A stretch of DNA of 64,000 bases, taken from NCBI RefSeq assembly GCF_964019385.1, contig NC_088643.1, forward strand, positions 5,918,495 through 5,982,494, written 5' to 3'. Source of the stretch: Sycon ciliatum (lineage: Eukaryota > Porifera > Calcarea > Leucosolenida > Sycettidae). Below, piece by piece: positions 31,701 through 40,817 of this stretch. The position numbers and the translations under genes were made by a program. How positions within the stretch are numbered: position 1 is the first letter of the stretch; each line of letters opens with the position of its first letter. The notes under the pieces are model-generated. The model was not told where the DNA came from. It was given only the letters and a program-made list of their open reading frames with translations, and ran no database searches.

Positions 31701-33037
31701 GACGCATCCTGGCTGCTAGCGCAAGAAGTCGATCTTTCTTTCCCTGTAGCTTCATTTCCAACTCGTCTGTGTTTCCGACTTCAACTTCATATCTCCTCCA
31801 GAAGTCATGATGTTTCTCCGATGGATATCGTAGCATGCTGGTGAGTCGGGAAACATCCGAGCGGAGTTGATCGATTTCCTTTGTCAATCGGATCTGCCAC
31901 TGCGGCGGATGGTCCTTGTCACTTCCGTTTTGCTTGGCATTGCCAGTCGGATGATTCTGACTGCCTTGGATAGTCGATATGCAAACGCAAGCACCAGCAT
32001 ACACGAGGCAATTGATCTCATGGAGCGACGCCTCACCATCAGGAAATAGCCGGCGACACACAAGCTTGAGCTGAGAGTTGACCATGGCGGTAACACTGTA
32101 TAATAATTTATTTTGTACATGCTTTTTTGTTGGATTAGGGAGGCATTGTCGCTGTGCCATGTCGGCCACGACCTCAGCACGATACCTCCCCTCCAACGCC
32201 TCCGTTACATCACTAATCTCCTTGGACAGCAGCTCATCTTCCAGGTTGTACTGCTCAGCATCAGTGTTGGTGGCGTTTTCTACAGTCGGTAGATTGGGTT
32301 CAACACCACACGCCACATCATCACTGTCATCACTGTCATCACTAGTACTAGGTAACGCACATGTACACGTACCATGGGGTGAACTGCTTCCACATGCACA
32401 AGCGCACACAGCCCGGCCACGCGGTGTCATGTCAGCAGCAGTAGTCGCACCAGCAGCAGCAGCAACTGTACTAGCTGCAGTAGTACTAGCAGTACTAGTA
32501 CTAGTACCAGTACTCGCAGTAGCAGAAGCACCAGCACCACCGCAGCACCCCGCCAGGCCACGGTCGCCTAGCGCTCCAGTCACCATGGCTTCCTCACATA
32601 GCGCATCCCGAGACGCCTCTGGACTGGTCTCCGTCCTTGCTGGTTCTTCTGCCCTGCACTGCTGACGAATGGCCTCGACATCGGCGGAGGAGAGTCGTCC
32701 GCTCTTCCGAATTTCTCGCAACTGGTTGGCCAAATTTACCTCGCTTACCTGTCTCTCCAGGCCCCTGCCACACCAAGCATCGTGCATCCGTCTCATGTAC
32801 CCACGAGACTGGACACCTCCAGGCGTCGCAATTGCGTAGCACTCAGCCAACACTCTCACTTCCTCCTCCGACCAGCGCTTTTTCCGGGCCCCCTGGCCCC
32901 CATTTCCATCCATTATTGAAATAAGTATTACAATGAACAAAACGTTCAATTTTCTGAGCGGACGAGCCATTGAGCCACGCTAAGGAAGCTCTGCTCGTCA
33001 GAGCTCAGAAAGTGCAACCGTTCACATCGTTAGGAAA
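28797..33037 (-). mobile_element. R4-b LINE, full-length intact copy
   Basis: ~4.24 kb on the - strand between (TTA)n tracts, with 5' leader 32971-33037, open ORF, and 3' UTR 28797-29127. No second copy is in the window. Confidence 0.85.
29128..32970 (-). CDS. R4-like retrotransposon ORF (R4-b), intact
   Basis: 1280 codons, no stops. The first Met opens a hydrophobic stretch; Met20 (M-D-G-N-G-G) just before the Myb-like block (KKRWSEEEVRVLAECY, residues ~29-45) may be the real start. A Thr/Ala/Ser-rich linker follows, encoded by imperfect AGT/AGC/ACT repeats near 32440-32540. RT: P-K-D-Y-R-P-I-T-C-L-P, Y-L-D-F-K-K-A-F-D-S (motif A), R-R-G-I-F-Q-G-D-T-L-S-P-L-L (motif B) and W-Y-M-D-D near 768 (motif C). 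CCHC: C-R-L-C-K-G-S...H-I-V-S-A-C near 1093. Endonuclease: R-P-D-L-L-L-V...I-I-D-I-S-V-P near 1176. Same architecture as R4-a but well diverged from it, so it is an independent family with the same target. Confidence 0.88.
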   Translation of the reverse strand: MARPLRKLNVLFIVILISIMDGNGGQGARKKRWSEEEVRVLAECYAIATPGGVQSRGYMRRMHDAWCGRGLERQVSEVNLANQLREIRKSGRLSSADVEAIRQQCRAEEPARTETSPEASRDALCEEAMVTGALGDRGLAGCCGGAGASATASTGTSTSTASTTAASTVAAAAGATTAADMTPRGRAVCACACGSSSPHGTCTCALPSTSDDSDDSDDVACGVEPNLPTVENATNTDAEQYNLEDELLSKEISDVTEALEGRYRAEVVADMAQRQCLPNPTKKHVQNKLLYSVTAMVNSQLKLVCRRLFPDGEASLHEINCLVYAGACVCISTIQGSQNHPTGNAKQNGSDKDHPPQWQIRLTKEIDQLRSDVSRLTSMLRYPSEKHHDFWRRYEVEVGNTDELEMKLQGKKDRLLALAARMRRYRENEKTKKANKMFQMNERAFYRTLREPAHSVSGASNRLETPQFPEAGEATEFWSDLLSTPAPFTAGEWYVRQAEYYEEHVPVQSSAVITQDILADCLRKLALWRAPGHDKLHGYWWKRLTSLHSYLRRAFQRVIDGHSDIPGWLTSGATTLLPKTSPPSAMPKDYRPITCLPIQYKLFTAAISKIMWQHINQHEILATEQRGCAAAGLGCKEHLMVDKMILEDAHKKGRNLVMAYLDFKKAFDSVSHEWILHALTMYRFHPSLVTTIARSMQNWRTTMHICDQGRCRVTTGNISIRRGIFQGDTLSPLLFCLALNPISFELNRLPLGYRVSCRDAELTINHSWYMDDIKLYGKTTKDVTTLVSTVCGVGDDIGMNLNPAKCAVLHVRRGKPDEGSSIQVGDETIAESLRLNETYKYLGVVEAAMIPHPQLKTQLTAEYKKRLYLLLNSGLNARNMIKAINTYALPVMTYSYGIVNWTEAEIKTTDRATRSALTASGFHHPKASVNRLYMKRGDGGRGLVSCEDMHGRSMCGLARYMSTSPIDRISLLYQYHQQKPTTKSHSITAKAAKFLSSLDLPAAGPALPNKHTIKQACAERKSKTLSTMPLHGRYWSRLEENHLDKELTFMWLKSRTLKPSTEGMIMAAQDQSLKTKNYQYAIMKSIARTDANCRLCKGSLETIDHIVSACPVLARTSYIERHNRIVKYVHFEMCRARDLPTGASRFDHQLKALVKSDRYRLYWEYSVQTDLKLSANRPDLLLVDDKERIAYIIDISVPGENNINKKMAEKRSKYYDLKREISRIWSLTQVDVVPVVVGALGDLVRETPQCLRTVQGGDLAIVQQEAIQGSIKILRTILNM

Positions 33038-33228
33038 ATTTATTATTATTATTATTAAGTAGTGGTTGCGACTTCGGCGATGATGATTTGTAAGAAAGGG
33101 TTTGCTCCCCACACCGGAGCTCGCGCTATTCCGCCGATATTACTTGACACTTGACTGACTCACGACTGCCATCCAGAGCACACGAGAAGTCCATCGAACC
33201 TTCGACTCGGCAAACCTGCAAGAAAGCA

Positions 33229-33291
33229 CCACTCCCTGCTCAATACACAGTGTTTCGGGGAATTCACCCCTCATCAGTTGAGCTTGAGTAG
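33229..33291 (-). ncRNA. Hammerhead ribozyme, RZ479
   Basis: Core and pairing bases intact. Confidence 0.88.
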
Positions 33292-33710
33292 GCTGAGAAA
33301 GATTGTGCCTGAAGAGCACCACTTATATAGTGCTCTCCAGGTACAAACATCACCAGGGATACAAACTTACAGAGACGCTCCGCTTCCAGCGCAATAAACA
33401 CCTCGTGAACACCAGATAGCAGCGTGAGTCAGGGTCGCTCCTGGACGGTGAGACCAGACGTTGAGGACCCTCGGTCATTCGCAACGCTGTCACCTCCAAA
33501 CCAACTAGTCGCAAGCCCGCGCTGGGCACAACAGTACGAAGTAGTGGTTGCGACTTCGGCGATGATGATTTGTAAGAAAGGGTTTGCTCCCCACACCGGA
33601 GCTCGCGCTATTCCGCCGATATTACTTGACACTTGACTGACTCACGACTGCCATCCAGAGCACACGAGAAGTCCATCGAACCTTCGACTCGGCAAACCTG
33701 CAAGAAAGCA

Positions 33711-33773
33711 CCACTCCCTGCTCAATACACAGTGTTTCGGGGAATTCACCCCTCATCAGTTGAGCTTGAGTAG
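33711..33773 (-). ncRNA. Hammerhead ribozyme, RZ479
   Basis: Next unit, 482 bp from its neighbour; core intact. Confidence 0.88.
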
Positions 33774-34527
33774 GCTGAGGAAGATTGTGCCTGAAGAGCA
33801 CCACTTATATAGTGCTCTCCAGGTACAAACATCACCAGGGATACAAACTTACAGAGACGCTCCGCTTCCAGCGCGATAAACACCTCGTGAACACCAGATA
33901 GCAGCGTGAGTCAGTGTCGCTTCTGGACGGTGAGACCAGACGTTGAGGACCCTCGGTCATTCGCAACGCTGTCACCTCCAAACCAACTAGTCGCAAGCCC
34001 GCTCTGGGCACAACAGTACGAAGTAGTGGTTGCGACTTCGGCGATGATGATTTGTAAGAAAGGGTTTGCTCCCCACACCGGAGCTCGCGCTATTCCGCCG
34101 ATATTACTTGACACTTGACTGACTCACGACTGCCATCCAGAGCACACGAGAAGTCCATCGAACCTTCGACTCGGCAAACCTGCAAGAAAGCACCACTCCC
34201 TGCTCAATACACAGTGTTTCGGGGAATTCACGCAAACCCTTTCTTACAAATCATCATCGCCGAAGTCGCAACCACTACTTCGTACTGTTGTGCCCAGCGC
34301 GGGCTTGCGACTAGTTGGTTTGGAGGTGACAGCGTTGCGAATGACCGAGGGTCCTCAACGTCTGGTCTCACCGTCCAGGAGCGACACTGACTCACGCTGC
34401 TATCTGGTGTTCACGAGGTGTTTATCGCGCTGGAAGCGGAGCGTCTCTGTAAGTTTGTATCCCTGGTGATGTTTGTACCTGGAGAGCACTATATAAGTGG
34501 TGCTCTTCAGGCACAATCTTCCTCAGC

Positions 34528-34590
34528 CTACTCAAGCTCAACTGATGAGGGGTGAATTCCCCGAAACACTGTGTATTGAGCAGGGAGTGG
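34528..34590 (+). ncRNA. Hammerhead ribozyme, RZ479 inverted unit
   Basis: Intact core on the + strand, opposite to the rest of the array. Confidence 0.88.
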
Positions 34591-34876
34591 TGCTTTCTTG
34601 CAGGTTTGCCGAGTCGAAGGTTCGATGGACTTCTCGTGTGCTCTGGATGGCAGTCGTGAGTCAGTCAAGTGTCAAGTAATATCGGCGGAATAGCGCGAGC
34701 TCCGGTGTGGGGAGCAAACCCTTTATTACAAATTATTATTATTATTATTACAGAGGCAATATGCTTTGGTTCTGCAAGAGTGCTCAATGCCTGATTCAGG
34801 CAGAGCGGCGTACACAAAGGCACACAATGAAAACCTTGGCAAATTTATTCCGTTGTGACTCCGAGTTTCATGGCTG

Positions 34877-36925
34877 GAATACACCAAGAGCCTCCTGAGG
34901 CGAGTCGAGGAGGTCATAAAACGAATGCGTTGGAAAGCTCTCTTCACCCTGAAAGGCGCTAACGAAGATAGCGCCAAGAAGACGTACGGCTTCAAAACCG
35001 TGAACTGCCCACCCCAGATTGAAGAACTCAAGGCATTCGAGAACGCAATGTATAATATGGTTGAGCATATTACGTTCCGCCGGGCTTCTAACCAGCTTCA
35101 AGAGCAGATGAAGAACGATGTGAAGAAGATCAAAGAGTGTGATGATATAGTGGTACCAGCGGACAAGACAAGAAACTTGTACCGAGTATCAGCTCCGCAG
35201 TATGAAAAGCTGCTACATGACAACGTGACGAAGCAGTACAAACTCGCCCCAGACACCGACTACACGGCGATTAATGCCGAAGCCCGCGATATAGCTGCCG
35301 ATCTGCACCTGGATGACCGAATGGAATGTCTGGCCAAGGCACAAGCGTTCGTCACATTAAAGGACCATAAAGCCGACTTCCATGACAAGCTGCAATGCAG
35401 ACTTATTAACCCCGCCAAGTCCGAAATAGGCGTCGTAAGCAAATCCATACTGGATGGTGTTATCGGCCCCATGCGGAGCAGCGTATGTGAGAATCTGTGG
35501 CAGAACACGCAAGCGGTCATCGAGTGGTTCAAGGGCATTGAAGACAAGCCGCGGTACACCTTCGTCGTGTTCGACATCGTCGAGTTTTACCCCAGCATAA
35601 CGAAAGACCTTCTGCTGGATGCCCTGTCGTACGCCGGGACGCACGTTCCAATGTCCAAGAAGGACATTGAGACGATACTGCACGCACGGAAGTCATTGTT
35701 GTTCGACGGCGGCAAAGCATGGATGAAGAAGGAGAAGGACGGGTCATTCGACGTAACAATGGGGTCGTACGACGGCGCAGAAGCCTGCGAGCTTGTTGGG
35801 GCTTTAATCCTCAGCAAACTCCGTCCACTCCTGGGCGACAAGTGCGTGGGTCTTTACCGTGACGACGGACTAGCGATAATGAAGGACGCCACGGGTCATG
35901 ATGCCGACCGCACGCGCAAACAGATCATACAGATATTCCAAGCACACGGCTTAAAAATAACAATCGAAACCAACAAGAAGATCGTCGACTACTTGGATGT
36001 GACCCTGAATCTCGCCACCGGAACATTCCAACCATACAGGAAACCGAATAGTACACCCCTATACGTCGATGTGCGGTCCTGTCACCCACCGCAGGTGCTG
36101 AGACAAATACCCATTGGCATCAACAAGAGGCTGCAACGTATCTCATGCAATGAGGAAGTGTTCAACGATGCTAAAACGTTATACGAGGACGCACTGGCCT
36201 CAAGTGGCCACCCGAAAACCATGACATACAAGGATGAACCGAGCAACAAGAAGAAAAAAGCGAAGAAAGGGCGCAGCCGCGACGTCATCTGGTTTAACCC
36301 GCCGTACAGTACCACGGTCAAAACCAACGTTGGCGCAAAGTTTCTATACCTCGTCAAGAAACACTTCCCTGAAGGTTCGGCGCTACACAAGGTGTTTAAC
36401 AAGAACACAACAAAAGTAAGCTACAGCTGTATGAAGAACGTAGCGTCGATTATCAAAGGGCACAATGCTGCAAAACGTCACTCGCGACCGCCAGTTGTGC
36501 CATGCAATTGTCGGGTCAAGGCGTCGTGCCCCTTCAACGGTGATTGCCAGTCTTCCGACGTCGTGTACGAGGCGCATGTAGCATCCAACGAAGTCAAGAC
36601 CTACGTCGGCATGACTGCTACCACATTCAAGCAGCGCTACAACAAACACACTTCGGACTTCCGCCATGAAAAGTACGCCGCATCGACTAAGTTGTCCAAG
36701 CACATCTGGGATCTGAAAAACGAGAACCGCGGATTCGACATCAGATGGGAGATCAAGGATAGAGCACCTTCGTACAGTAACATCAGCAAGAAGTGTGGCC
36801 TATGCTTAACCGAAAAGTTCCACATCCTGAAAGCTTCAAAAGCTACCTCCCTAAACAAGAGAAGTGAGCTGGTATCTAAATGCCCTCACCAGCGCAAGTT
36901 TCTGCTGGCCACCCCTATTACATAG
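34877..36925 (+). CDS. PLE-1 ORF: reverse transcriptase plus C-terminal GIY-YIG endonuclease
   Basis: Open from the inversion junction (codons L-E-Y-T-K-S-L-L-R-R precede the first Met at 34925) to the stop at 36925; at least 666 codons, with an N-terminus probably missing. RT: V-T-L-K-D-H-K near 145, F-D-I-V-E-F-Y-P-S-I-T near 218 (motif A) and G-L-Y-R-D-D-G-L-A near 309 (motif C). A lysine-rich stretch sits near 440. C-terminal: a C-N-C...C zinc-type block (~535), then V-Y-E-A-H-V and T-Y-V-G-M-T-A-T-T-F-K-Q-R (~555-580), which is the GIY-YIG core, and H...L-S-K-H-I-W. The RT has the YRDD box seen in many cnidarian PLE-like proteins; exact clade not determined. Confidence 0.75.
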   Translation, partial: EYTKSLLRRVEEVIKRMRWKALFTLKGANEDSAKKTYGFKTVNCPPQIEELKAFENAMYNMVEHITFRRASNQLQEQMKNDVKKIKECDDIVVPADKTRNLYRVSAPQYEKLLHDNVTKQYKLAPDTDYTAINAEARDIAADLHLDDRMECLAKAQAFVTLKDHKADFHDKLQCRLINPAKSEIGVVSKSILDGVIGPMRSSVCENLWQNTQAVIEWFKGIEDKPRYTFVVFDIVEFYPSITKDLLLDALSYAGTHVPMSKKDIETILHARKSLLFDGGKAWMKKEKDGSFDVTMGSYDGAEACELVGALILSKLRPLLGDKCVGLYRDDGLAIMKDATGHDADRTRKQIIQIFQAHGLKITIETNKKIVDYLDVTLNLATGTFQPYRKPNSTPLYVDVRSCHPPQVLRQIPIGINKRLQRISCNEEVFNDAKTLYEDALASSGHPKTMTYKDEPSNKKKKAKKGRSRDVIWFNPPYSTTVKTNVGAKFLYLVKKHFPEGSALHKVFNKNTTKVSYSCMKNVASIIKGHNAAKRHSRPPVVPCNCRVKASCPFNGDCQSSDVVYEAHVASNEVKTYVGMTATTFKQRYNKHTSDFRHEKYAASTKLSKHIWDLKNENRGFDIRWEIKDRAPSYSNISKKCGLCLTEKFHILKASKATSLNKRSELVSKCPHQRKFLLATPIT

Positions 36926-37034
36926 ACAGCTAAGACCGCTGCGGGTTTTTTGACGCGTGATTGCAGGAGTTTGTGTGCGCTTAGATTTGTCATACGAACG
37001 CAGATGCCTGTGTTTACGTGTGGACATGTGTCTA

Positions 37035-37256
37035 TAGGTGTGTGTAGATGCGTGTGTGCGTGTGTTTGTGCGTGTGCGAGTTAGGGTGTTGTGGGTGGGT
37101 GGGTGTCCTGTGTGTGCGTGCGCCCGTGTGCAAGTTAGGGTGTTGTGGGTGGGTGTATGTGTGTGTTAGTGTATGCGTGTATGTGTGTATGTGTGTGTGG
37201 GTGTTACTATGTGTGTGCGTGTTAGTATGTGTGTGTGTGTGTGTGTGTGGTGTGTG
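37035..37256 (+). repeat. GT-rich microsatellite within PLE-1 3' UTR
   Basis: Irregular (GT)n with interspersed GTGTGTGC blocks. The same stretch at 1853-2090 in the other PLE-1 copy shows length differences only. Confidence 0.8.
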
Positions 37257-37418
37257 AGCGACATTAAGCGCGTACTTGTTAGTGCTAGCCCTGCGCCTAC
37301 TGCATCTGCCTCTGAAATAGCCCGTCCCTGTATACATTCACGCGATTACTCCTCTCGCTATCATATTATCACACCTCTCTCCACTTAGATATACCAGCGC
37401 TGCCTCCTATTCCATTAT

Positions 37419-37463
37419 CGTTGTCTGATGATTGGTTCAGCCATGAAACTCGGAGTCACAACG
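37419..37463 (+). ncRNA. Hammerhead ribozyme in PLE-1 3' UTR
   Basis: Identical to the copy at 2251-2295: core CUGAUGA 37425-37431, stem I CGUUGU/ACAACG, GUC cleavage after 37457. Confidence 0.88.
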
Positions 37464-37576
37464 GAATAAATTTGCCAAGGTTTTCATTGTGTGCCTTTGT
37501 ATTATTATTATTATTATTATTATTATTCAAAGGATCAGTCGGGGAAGTGAACTGCCTGAAAAGAGAAAAAAACGCC

Positions 37577-37647
37577 AGACCCACCAGGACTCGAACCTGG
37601 GACCCTGCTTGTCATGAGCAATGCTCTAACCACTGAGCTATGGGACC
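37577..37647 (-). tRNA. tRNA-like module of tR307
   Basis: Left arm of the inverted dimer. Confidence 0.7.
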
Positions 37648-38136
37648 AGGCTGAACCTAGAAGGCGCTGACAAGTTTTTCACTCCAAAGGCAGCTCACAA
37701 CACGTGCCACACATACTGATGGCACTTGGGTCTTTTTCCCTCCCCCAGGGGACCAACCACGGTCAGTTTCTGGAAACTACCAGAGGTGAAAGAAAGTGAT
37801 TAAATTTGGACAGGATTGGGAGAACTTCAATTTCAAAGGATCAGTCGGGGAAGTGAACTGCCTGAAAAGAGAAAAAAACGCCAGACCCACCAGGACTTTT
37901 TTTCTCTTTTTTCTCTTTTCAGGCAGTTCACTTCCCCGACTGATCCTTTGAATTTGAAGTTCTCCCAATCCTTTCCAAATTTAATCACTTTCTTTCACCT
38001 CTGGTAGTTTCCAGAAACTGACCGTGGTTGGTCCCCTGGGGGAGGGAAAAAGACCCAAGTGCCATCAGTATGTGTGGCACGTGTTGTGAGCTGCCTTTGG
38101 AGTGAAAAACTTGTCAGCGCCTTCTAGGTTCAGCCT

Positions 38137-38207
38137 GGTCCCATAGCTCAGTGGTTAGAGCATTGCTCATGACAAGCAGGGTCCCAGGTTCGAGTCCTGG
38201 TGGGTCT
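38137..38207 (+). tRNA. tRNA-like module of tR307, + strand
   Basis: The single copy of this module on the + strand; stems and boxes intact. Confidence 0.7.
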
Positions 38208-38302
38208 GGCGTTTTTTTCTCTTTTCAGGCAGTTCACTTCCCCGACTGATCCTTTGAATTTGAAGTTCTCCCAATCCTTTCCAAATTATTATTATTATTA
38301 TT

Positions 38303-39416
38303 ATTTTAAAACGAAGGTAAGTTATGGGTCGCAAATATCCACGCAAACACACATCCAGTCATAATAAGGCACTTGTCATAAGTATCCGAACGTTTTCGGT
38401 CCCTTCTCATCAAGGATTATACATGGAATGGCTCAAGCTGGAAAGACTAAAACTTATATAGCGTAAAGATAATTAGATAACAACACTCGTGACAATGTGG
38501 AAAATTATCAAGTTTAGCACGACACAAAACTCGAAGGAAAATAATAATAGTGACAACAACATAGTGAGCAAATTAAGTTACATTGTTACCACCTCGACGA
38601 GGAGTAACACCAAACAATTGTAGCGACAACACATTTTCTTTCTGTACGCAAAGTTCAGGATCTAATTTACGGATATACAAAGCTTCTAACACAGCCAAAT
38701 GTAACCCACATCTACCACGTGACAATATTGAGAAAACATTATCACTGTACAACTCACGACAATTGGTACGGGATGACAGATGTTGCTTGATTGACGAAGT
38801 GCGATTCTTAGCTCCATTGGGTGTTGTCTCCTCCAATGTCCCGTCATCTCGCCTCTTCGTGGCATCACCACTATCTGTCTCTTCGCTTTTCCGCGGCCTT
38901 CCACGTTTCTTGACACTAACCGTTGGGTGCGCGATACCCGGTGTCCTTTCCGTTACGTCTCCTCCATTGCGGATTTCTATTGAGCTTCTTACTCCAACTT
39001 GTCCGGTGTCCGATATTGAGGTTAGTTTTCGTGGTCTACCACGTTTTCGAAAAGAAAATGTGTTGTCGCTACAATTGTTTGGTGTTACTCCTCGTCGAGG
39101 TGGTAACAATGTAACTTAATTTGCTCACTATGTTGTTGTCACTATTATTATTTTCCTTCGAGTTTTGTGTCGTGCTAAACTTGATAATTTTCCACATTGT
39201 CACGAGTGTTGTTATCTAATTAACTTTACGCTATATAAGTTTTAGTCTTTCCAGCTTGAGCCATTCCCTGTATAATCCTTGATGAGAAGGGACCGAAAAC
39301 GTTCGGATACTTATGACAAGTGCCTTATTATGACTGGATGTGTGTTTGCGTGGATATTTGCGACCCATAACTTACCTTCGTTTTAAAGTATTATCCGCCT
39401 CCGACCTCTTTTAAAA
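38303..39416. mobile_element. PLE-3 3' region as a large palindrome
   Basis: Arms of ~350 bp (left -, right +) hold the 3' UTR and the ORF end; the centre (about 38646-39050) holds more coding sequence, read on the - strand. Both outer edges are element 3' ends, with the right extending further. A hammerhead-like relic (39275-39308 on +, mirrored on the left arm) lies about 36 nt after a TATATAAG box (39232-39239). Flanked by (ATT)n. Confidence 0.7.
38573..39050 (-). CDS. PLE-3 ORF fragment: GIY-YIG C-terminus with two AT-hooks
   Basis: Sense coding enters at the palindrome centre and reads RKRGRPRK, then after ~45 residues KKRGRPRK, both textbook AT-hook cores. It continues with an acidic stretch, S-I-K-Q-H-L (the S-x-x-x-H-L block of PLE endonucleases), F-S-I-L-S-R-G-R, and the terminal helix V-L-E-A-L-Y-I-R-K-L-D-P-E-L-C-V-Q-K ending in L-Q-L-F and a stop at 38573. 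As in PLE-2, the AT-hooks sit just before the S-x-x-x-H-L block. The Met codons upstream at 39107 belong to the antisense of the right arm and are not a real start. Confidence 0.62.
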
Positions 39417-39495
39417 AATTATTATTATTATTATTATTTACCCTTTATTATTATTATTATTATTAATGTTGAACGGCCTCTGCTGGGATGACGAC

Positions 39496-39567
39496 TACAC
39501 CATAGCTCAGTGGTTAGAGCAACGCTGGCTACAAGCGAAGGTCCCTGGTTCGAGTCCTGGTGGTGAC
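39496..39567 (+). tRNA. tRNA-like module of tR281, array unit 1
   Basis: 72 nt; first of the four modules of this array. The A in GCAACGC breaks one anticodon-stem pair found in other copies. Confidence 0.62.
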
Positions 39568-39776
39568 AGTCAATTTTTTCTTCAGACTTTTCCCGTTTGT
39601 CTCTTTCCCTCAAACCAGTTAATATTTTATGACTTGGGGCTCCCCGCGTGCTAGTTTGTACGTGAAGTGTGTGGGTTACAGTGAGGGCTGCGTCCCACCC
39701 GCCTGTGTGGATTCATAGGAAGTGTGAGTTATGAAGTCTGAAGAAAATGTTGAACGGCCTCTGCTGGGATGACGAC

Positions 39777-39848
39777 TACACCATAGCTCAGTGGTTAGAG
39801 CAACGCTGGCTACAAGCGAAGGTCCCTGGTTCGAGTCCTGGTGGTGAC
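39777..39848 (+). tRNA. tRNA-like module of tR281, array unit 2
   Basis: Second unit, identical to unit 1. Confidence 0.62.
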
Positions 39849-40057
39849 AGTCAATTTTTTCTTCAGACTTTTCCCGTTTGTCTCTTTCCCTCAAACCAGT
39901 TAATATTTTATGACTTGGGGCTCCCCGCGTGCTAGTTTGTACGTGAAGTGTGTGGGTTACAGTGAGGGCTGCGTCCCACCCGCCTGTGTGGATTCATAGG
40001 AAGTGTGAGTTATGAAGTCTGAAGAAAATGTTGAACGGCCTCTGCTGGGATGACGAC

Positions 40058-40129
40058 TACACCATAGCTCAGTGGTTAGAGCAACGCTGGCTACAAGCGA
40101 GGGTCCCTGGTTCGAGTCCTGGTGGTGAC
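40058..40129 (+). tRNA. tRNA-like module of tR281, array unit 3
   Basis: Third unit; it has GAGGGTCC, as in copies outside this array. Confidence 0.62.
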
Positions 40130-40338
40130 AGTCAATTTTTTCTTCAGACTTTTCCCGTTTGTCTCTTTCCCTCAAACCAGTTAATATTTTATGACTTGGG
40201 GCTCCCCGCGTGCTAGTTTGTACGTGAAGTGTGTGGGTTACAGTGAGGGCTGCGTCCCACCCGCCTGTGTGGATTCATAGGAAGTGTGAGTTATGAAGTC
40301 TGAAGAAAATGTTGAACGGCCTCTGCTGGGATGACGAC

Positions 40339-40410
40339 TACACCATAGCTCAGTGGTTAGAGCAACGCTGGCTACAAGCGAAGGTCCCTGGTTCGAGTCC
40401 TGGTGGTGAC
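40339..40410 (+). tRNA. tRNA-like module of tR281, array unit 4
   Basis: Fourth unit. Confidence 0.62.
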
Positions 40411-40489
40411 AGTCAATTTTTTCTTCAGACTTTTCCCGTTTGTCTCTTTCCCTCAAACCAGTTAATATTATTATTATTATTATTATTAT

Positions 40490-40789
40490 TTTAAAACGAA
40501 GGTAAGTTATGGGTCGCAAATATCCACGCAAACACACATCCAGTCATAATAAGGCACTTGTCATAAGTATCCGAACGTTTTCGGTCCCTTCTCATCAAGG
40601 ATTATACAGGGAATGGCTCAAGCTGGAAAGACTAAAACTTATATAGCGTAAAGATAATTAGATAACAACACTCGTGACAAGGTGGAAAATTATCAAGTTT
40701 AGCACGACACAAAACTCGAAGGAAAATAATAATAGTGACAACAACATAGTGAGCAAATTAAGTTACATTGTTACCACCTCGACGAGGTG
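40490..40789 (-). mobile_element. PLE-3 3' fragment
   Basis: 3' UTR and last few codons of PLE-3 on the - strand, matching the left arm at 38303-38600; flanked by (ATT)n on both sides. Confidence 0.7.
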
Positions 40790-40817
40790 TATATTATTAT
40801 TATTATTATTATTATTT

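Larger units (their letters stand above)
33057..34733. repeat. RZ479 array, 2.4 - units plus inverted + unit
   Basis: Units on the - strand with 482-bp period (33057-34230), joined inside a ribozyme to a + strand unit (34231-34733). The 3-bp longer period comes from an extra GAT (GATGATGATTT). That change and CCGATATTACTT are shared by all units, including the inverted one, and by no other array. Hammerheads: 33229-33291 (-), 33711-33773 (-), 34528-34590 (+). Confidence 0.85.
34751..37500 (+). mobile_element. PLE-1, long Penelope-like copy with inverted 3' tail at left
   Basis: The main body (34877-37500, +) has the ORF, GT-rich 3' UTR and hammerhead. To its left, 34751-34876 is the element's own 3' end in reverse; it matches 2267-2395 inverted. 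The body's right end lacks that last segment. Both outer edges abut (TTA)n. The insertion therefore has its true 3' end on the left (- polarity, as in the rest of this nest) with the body flipped. Such inverted or partial-tandem layouts are characteristic of Penelope-like elements. The copy is 5'-truncated. Confidence 0.75.
37528..38286. repeat. tR307 inverted dimer
   Basis: 1.2 units on the - strand (37528-37898) meet a + strand unit (37899-38286) at a T-rich junction. tRNA-like modules at 37577-37647 (-) and 38137-38207 (+). Flanked by (ATT)n. Confidence 0.82.
39467..40467 (+). repeat. tR281 tandem array, 3.6 units
   Basis: Four tRNA-like modules at exactly 281-bp spacing (39496, 39777, 40058, 40339), flanked by (ATT)n. 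All units share variants absent from tR281 elsewhere (ATTCATAGG, GAGCAACGC), and three share GCGAAGGTCC, so the array was made from one template in one or few steps. Confidence 0.88.

Noticed and set aside
39275-39308. Functional hammerhead in PLE-3
   Set aside because: Stem I, GAA and stem III are recognisable, but the core lacks the first C and no stem II forms; treated as a relic.
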